From: Ligustrum vulgare
Taxonomy: Eukaryota; Streptophyta; Magnoliopsida; Lamiales; Oleaceae
Reading direction: 5' to 3'
DNA length: 64,000 bases
Assembly (NCBI GenBank): GCA_963555705.1
Contig: OY743190.1
Span: 19,661,491 to 19,725,490, forward strand
Position numbers and translations under genes: made by a program. The notes below the pieces were generated by a model that did no database searches, was not told where the DNA came from, and saw only the letters and a list, made by a program, of their open reading frames with translations. Below, in pieces: positions 59,830-64,000 of this stretch; position 1 is the stretch's first letter, and every line of letters starts with the position of its first letter.

Positions 59830-60039
59830 GACTGTATTTGTTATAATTTTATTTTCTAAATCTATTTTAAGGTGGAATATATTAGAATAATTTATAATGT
59901 ATTGATCATGATTTTATGAAAGTATATAATATTGTTCAGATGATTCATCCATATCTATTAATTGAGATATAATGTTATCTATTTTTTCCATTATTCTTTC
60001 TAACAAATTGTCTAATCCTTTAATAGTATATTCAGGCAT
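59830..60039 (-). pseudogene. Pararetroviral small coiled-coil ORF, first tandem copy
   Basis: Starts at ATG 60037-60039, again with YTIKGLDNL. An in-frame stop comes after about 42 codons, and similarity to the second copy continues beyond it. The role is unknown; small coiled-coil proteins of caulimovirids include virion-associated and vector-transmission factors. Confidence 0.4.
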
Positions 60040-60061
60040 TATAAACACAGAAGTAAATAAT

Positions 60062-60300
60062 TTATAAAGTTTCAAGTAATTTTTCAAATTCTATCAGTGT
60101 TTGAGAATTGATAATATCTATATCAGCTATGATATCTATGCTTTGTTCAAATGGTATATTATATTTTGAAATATTTTTCTTTCTTTTTTCTAATTTATCA
60201 ATTATATCTTGGATATCTTGTATTACTATAGATCTTATAGTACTTTTAACAAAGTTTTCTATCAAATTTTCTTTAAAACTTTTTAATATCTCTTATGATG
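60062..60300 (-). pseudogene. Pararetroviral helical ORF fragment
   Basis: An Ile/Lys/Asp-rich frame of 67 codons or slightly longer, ending at 60062. It is predicted helical with IIDKLEKRKK and FEKLLETL. No family motif is recognised. It is placed here because it lies co-oriented between other virus-like frames. Confidence 0.3.
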
Positions 60301-60369
60301 CACAAAGTTGCTCTTGGTATCCTATTTTATCAATTTCATTCCCATTTTCAATTCTTTTTTTATTTTTAA

Positions 60370-60807
60370 TATTCTTTTAAACTTTATATGGATCTCTCTT
60401 AATCTGGATTTTCTTATGATGTAATTTTCTTCATTCATGATATAAAGATTTTCAAAAACTGGTAAAGAAAGATTTGTCTCTTCCACCACTGTTATAATCT
60501 ATTATAGGATCATAATCATTATCCCTACTAAATACATGCTCTAAATACAATTCATTACTTATTTCAGTATTATCACTATCAAGCCAGAAGTAAATAATTG
60601 ATTTTGTAATTTCTAATCCTAATAATATTTTTAATGTTGGAAAGATAACTAATAAAAATGACATATAGACATGATATAACTTTTTTATTTCATTATTTGG
60701 TCTAGTAAATTGTTTATGCATGAACTAAGGTTCAATTATGCTATGATATTCATCCTTATAAGGATTGTTTTGATAATTAAATTTGACAATTCTGAATTCT
60801 GTCATGT
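60370..60807 (-). pseudogene. First ORF after the pararetrovirus leader, broken
   Basis: ATG at 60805-60807 opens a frame starting MTEFRIVKF. A stop near 60725 interrupts it, and the same frame continues as an 89-codon segment (60721-60452) and somewhat beyond. In caulimovirids the first large ORF often encodes the movement protein, but the motifs for that are not clear here and I leave it unassigned. Confidence 0.35.
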
Positions 60808-60906
60808 TAACTTATTTTAACAGTTCTTCCTCCTCCTAATTCCATAAAGAAAGATATATTATGAATACTAACCTCTTTTCCTATTCTTTGTTCCTTTGAA
60901 TTTTCC

Positions 60907-60918
60907 TTCTGATATCAG
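60907..60918 (-). other. Degenerate tRNA-Met primer site of the pararetrovirus
   Basis: On the minus strand it reads TGATATCAGAAG, 10 of 12 bases identical to the usual site. It lies downstream of the TATA box and poly(A) signal and upstream of the first ORF, the standard place for the origin of a caulimovirid genome. Confidence 0.45.
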
Positions 60919-61142
60919 TGACCTTCGGGCTCACAGGTTTCTGCTATCATTCCCTTCAACGTCCTCTTGCCTTTATGGGTAAGTAGCCTCACCTGAATTC
61001 ATGCCTTCACTGTATAATATCTTGCTGGAAAATAATTTGGACAAAGTGTAGGGAGTTTTCTTAATAATATTTCTTCTTTAGGAAATAGGATTTAGAAGAC
61101 AGAAACTTAGAAACTCATATCTTTTTACAAAATGGTTGGAAT

Positions 61143-61148
61143 TTTATT
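61143..61148 (-). terminator. Putative pararetrovirus poly(A) signal
   Basis: AATAAA on the minus strand, about 130 nt downstream of the TATA box. In caulimovirids the signal follows the promoter in this way and yields terminally redundant RNA. Confidence 0.4.
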
Positions 61149-61274
61149 GATTTAAAGATGATTGGTACAAGACTTTTTTGGTATGAGAATTTTTTCAAAG
61201 ACAGAGGATTTCTTTGGCTTTTTCACAGGTTGAGTACTCAAGTGATCTCTGTCTTTTCCTAGCCAGAAGGCTTC

Positions 61275-61282
61275 TATTTATA
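61275..61282 (-). promoter_or_regulatory. Putative pararetrovirus promoter TATA box
   Basis: TATAAATA on the minus strand is followed by GAAG-type sequence and a stretch without ORFs. It is located between the ORF VI-like region and the first ORF, where the full-length transcript promoter of caulimovirids lies. I saw no clear as-1 element upstream. Confidence 0.45.
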
Positions 61283-61506
61283 ATGTTACATTGGACACAA
61301 TTACATCACTGCTTACATCATCGACCTAATAATTTTACAACTTTTCATTACATAAGGACACACCTATCCTCTATTATTTATTTCTTAGCATGACCCTTAC
61401 ATTAAAGGGACACCTATCCCTCTATTATTTTCAGCCTTTACATGTCCCTACATTGTTCTGCCTTGTTTCGTTAAAGCAAATTTATCAATTAGCTTCCACC
61501 TGTTCA

Positions 61507-62045
61507 TCAATTCTGTTGGCATGTGGGGCAATTCTTGGCTATACACGCCTTTTGTAAGGTAGCAAAGCTTTCGTGGATTTGATGAGTGTCAAACTTGTTG
61601 ATGTATTCTTTCAAGATTGTTGAATTTTCACTTCCTCCATTAGTGAGGAGGGTCCATCCATTATATTGGTATATGCATTTGAATTTTTTATCATACAAGT
61701 TTTTGGAAATGTTGTAGAGAACCTTAATTCCCAACACCTTTGAGATCTAAACCATGATCTTGTAATATTTGGTACTTGCCTGGTATTTTTTCCAACTTCA
61801 ATTTGAAAATTTCGAGCAACATATCCAATTTTGATAATATGCTCATCAGGATAATACATCATTCCATCAATTTCAGGACTGATTAAATAAAATTTTAAAT
61901 ATATAGGTCTTCCTTATGCGAATTTTGAAATTTCTCCTTTTAACAAATCATCAAAATTTTCAATCTCTTTCAAGTCTTTCACTGGGTAGATAAGATCCAA
62001 AAATCCATAATCTGCTGCCATTTTTGTCATAACGGGATCTCCTCC
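61507..62045 (-). pseudogene. Pararetrovirus ORF VI-like region, C-terminal part, frameshifted
   Basis: Two overlapping frames (61862-61611 and 61737-61507) and an upstream piece (about 62030-61915, stop near 61915) form one broken coding stretch. Recognisable features are aromatic-rich segments such as IKIGYVARNF and YNGWTLLTNGG and a Cys pair near the end (NCPTC). The place after pol and before the promoter is that of the translation-transactivator gene; similarity is not strong enough to be certain. Confidence 0.4.
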
Positions 62046-62588
62046 CTAAGAAACGATTAATCGTGGGTATACATGATCTCCTGATGAAATGTAATAACAA
62101 TCACATTCTTGGAGTTCATATATAACGTTGACAATAGTTTTATATTCGTCTTCTTTTGGTAAAAAAGGGGAATCATCTTCCTCCTCAGCACGAATTTTGA
62201 CTACCCTTATATGTTCATCTTTGGCATTGATTGTTATTTTTCGAGGACTAGCTTCATTTATGACAACCTTCTTGGGACTTGGTTCATCTCTTTTAATCGT
62301 TGGTCCACCACTGCTTCCAGAAGATGTACCTATTTGTATTTTTGATATAACCTGTTTGGTAATTAACGATTCAAACTGAGATTCAATCTCAATTATATTA
62401 TCGCTCAATTCTTTAGTATAATTGTAATGAAAATTTGAGATTTCCATCAATTGCTTGAAACTTTCTTGGAGAGTCTCTGCTAGTTGCTCAATCCCAAGTT
62501 TTATATCTTCAGCTTCCTCTGTGAGGAAGTTTATTCGTTGTTTGGCGTCTATCAAGGATTTTTTGATATTATCCATATGCAAATTCAA
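62046..62588 (-). pseudogene. Pararetrovirus coiled-coil protein after pol (ORF VI-like N-terminal part)
   Basis: This open frame of 180 codons is helical and heptad-like over residues 1-80. Then comes a Ser/Gly/Pro linker, two repeats of SP-K-VINEA/ITINA type, and an acidic stretch EEEDDSPF. It probably continues into the next broken segment. It could be the N-terminal part of a transactivator or inclusion-body protein. I call it virus-derived because of position and orientation. Confidence 0.45.
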
Positions 62589-62784
62589 TATTCCTATTTA
62601 AAAAATCTGCAAGATAATTATTGACACATTTAATATGAACTATATCAAAATTATAAAATGCCAAATAGGCTTGCCATCTATGGAGCCTCCTATATTGAGA
62701 TTCTGAGGTAACTTATTTTTCACTAAGCCTACAACTTAAGAATTATCAATTTAAAAAATGAATTTTTTGGATAATAAAAATAAT
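62589..62784 (-). pseudogene. Pararetrovirus RNase H, C-terminal part
   Basis: On the minus strand it includes DNS, then RRLHRWQAYL, FDIVHIK and NNYLADFLNREY, the closing motifs of caulimovirid RNase H, spread over more than one frame. It lies on the far side of a small insertion from the N-terminal part. Confidence 0.6.
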
Positions 62785-62791
62785 GAGCTTG

Positions 62792-62980
62792 CTTTGAAGG
62801 ACCTACGGGGCGGTAACTAAGATAGGTAAGTAGAGCGTATAAAACCATACCAATGGCACATATTCCAGATTTTCAACCTCATATCCCTTTTATGACAAAA
62901 AAAAAAAAAAAAAAAGCTCTTTCCCTTTGCCCTTCCTGATCGGGTTTTTGGTTAAAAGAAAATAGGGTTGATAGAGCTTG
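62792..62980. mobile_element. Small insertion (about 189 bp with one duplication copy) in the viral RNase H gene
   Basis: GAGCTTG occurs at 62785-62791 and 62974-62980, and RNase H similarity resumes on each side. The insert contains a 19-base A run (62897-62915) in its middle and no known motif. A run next to the duplication would indicate a SINE; here it is not terminal, so the type is unresolved. Confidence 0.45.
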
Positions 62981-63208
62981 GATCCGTGTGGGGGTTGTTA
63001 TCTCATAAAACTTTTTTATTCCTATGATAATTGCTAACAATTCTTTCTCATGAGTAGTATAATTTATTTCTGCTTGGTTAAACGTTCCACTAGAATATTT
63101 GCAAATTTCATTAAGATCTATTTTTAATATTTCTGCCCAATATTTATCCGAGGTATCAGTATTAACTATTAAATTATCTTTTTCATCTGGTAATCTTAAT
63201 TTTGGCAA
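62981..63208 (-). pseudogene. Pararetrovirus RNase H, N-terminal part
   Basis: It has the first catalytic Asp in NTDTSDKYW and the Glu in THEKELLAII, with KYSSGTF between them, as in caulimovirid RNase H. It is separated from the reverse transcriptase by a stretch with several in-frame stops. Confidence 0.7.
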
Positions 63209-63489
63209 ATTTTTACATTCTTATTTGAGTGTTTTGACAATTTCTGTGTGCTCACTACTCCATCCTTTGGTATTTATTTTTCTGAGTAAAATCTGAATTT
63301 TATGTCTCTTTTTTGAAAGATTTTCAATAAATCCATCTGCATAATTTAAACATCCTAAGAATTTTTGTAATTATTCTTTTGATTCTAATTTATCTGAAAA
63401 ATTTTCTATCTTTTTAGATATATGAGTTTATAGTTTTATTCCTTTCTTATCTATTGATAATCCAAGAAAATCAATTTCTTATTTTTCTA

Positions 63490-64000
63490 TTATAGCTTTG
63501 TTATTATAGCTTTGTTTTTTGAAAGAAAAAATCCTTCTTTTTTGCATTCACTTATAAATTTTATTAAATGGTTTCTACGTTCTTCTCTATTATTAGAACA
63601 TATTAATATATCATCAACATAAATAATTAAGAATTTACTAAATTTGTTATCCATTTTTCTTTGATATATTTGTGGTGCATTTTTTAAACCAAATGGCATA
63701 ACCATCCATTCATATTTACCTTGGGGTGTACTAAATGTTGTATATTGAATACTATCTTCTTTCATTTTTACTTGCCAAAATCCTGATTTACAATCAAATT
63801 TAGAATAGTATTGTTTTCCTTTTGTAAGATTTATTAGTACTTCTTTATTTGTTAAAAAGTATCCATCAAATTTGGTATATTTGTTTAATTCTTTATAATT
63901 TATCACCATTCTAGATTTTCCTCTTTTTTGTTCAGAATGTTTCATTACCATGAAAGCTGGACTATTATGGGGTCCATTACTAGGTTTGATTAATTTTTGG
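63490..64000 (-). pseudogene. Endogenous pararetrovirus (Caulimoviridae-like) reverse transcriptase, partial at window edge
   Basis: The frame enters from the window edge and is open through PAFMVM, RMVINYKELN, FDCKSGFWQV, MPFGLKNAPQ and the active-site YVDD. FDCKSGFWQ with PFGLKNAP is characteristic of Caulimoviridae and not of gypsy or Copia elements. Just after the finger/palm region, a short duplication of TTTGTTATTATAGC near 63490-63515 and several stops break the gene towards RNase H. It is an old, defective integrated copy; the genus is not determined. The remaining virus genes upstream of RT lie beyond the window. Confidence 0.85.

Overview
The window is repeat-dominated, AT-rich plant nuclear DNA, most likely from a eudicot with a large genome. 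The evidence is retrotransposon primer-binding sites matching plant initiator tRNA-Met, a Sirevirus-like Copia element, an integrated caulimovirid, and a plant-type LONELY GUY (LOG) cytokinin enzyme. I see no ordinary intron-containing host gene. The only intact protein gene of cellular type is an intronless LOG copy inside a nest of retrotransposons. I do not name a species.

Region 1 (1-32.8 kb). After a decayed Helitron fragment (about 556-1360, minus) comes a hAT-like MITE. It is split by a 30.5-kb tandem LTR-retrotransposon array (2248-32751). The array runs LTR-internal-LTR-internal-LTR-internal-LTR, and one 5-bp target-site duplication (GATTT) flanks the whole. Each LTR is about 2.9 kb. 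Each 6.3-kb internal region is a dead Ty3/gypsy remnant carrying the same nested, reverse-oriented solo LTR, itself flanked by GAGAC. This fits one insertion expanded by unequal crossing-over between LTRs. The inner LTRs look like hybrids of the outer ones.

Region 2 (32.8-38.3 kb). AT-rich spacer flanks a complete 3.1-kb LTR retrotransposon (33973-37099, duplication TAACC, 780-bp LTRs). Its only recognisable product is a gypsy-type aspartic protease fused to an acidic tail, with one in-frame amber codon between them. Its LTRs carry clusters of the palindrome TTACGGCCGTAA.

Region 3 (38.3-59.2 kb). A Copia/Sirevirus-like element lies on the minus strand (38300-59193, duplication CCCTT). Its gag-pol is complete in domain order but broken by several stops, most of them explicable by C-to-T change, and by frameshifts. 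Its 3' non-coding part is interrupted by a second gypsy-type element, 'LTR-B' (42388-52532, duplication GAGTG), a relative of the Region 1 array. Inside that element the normal internal region is replaced by an intact intronless LOG gene and a reverse-oriented related LTR ('LTR-C') placed directly upstream of LOG in sense orientation. LTR-C contains a 49-bp minisatellite with six-monomer higher-order structure.

Region 4 (59.2-64 kb). A degenerate endogenous pararetrovirus (Caulimoviridae-like) lies on the minus strand and runs off the right edge. It has reverse transcriptase, split RNase H, a coiled-coil ORF VI-like protein, an intergenic region with TATA box, poly(A) signal and degenerate tRNA-Met primer site, then small coiled-coil ORFs.

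Inferred order of events: Copia inserted, then LTR-B inside it, then the LOG/LTR-C rearrangement. Separately, the hAT MITE was hit by a gypsy element that already held, or later received, a solo LTR, and the whole was then amplified in tandem. All coordinates and comparisons were made by eye; no alignment or database search was run.
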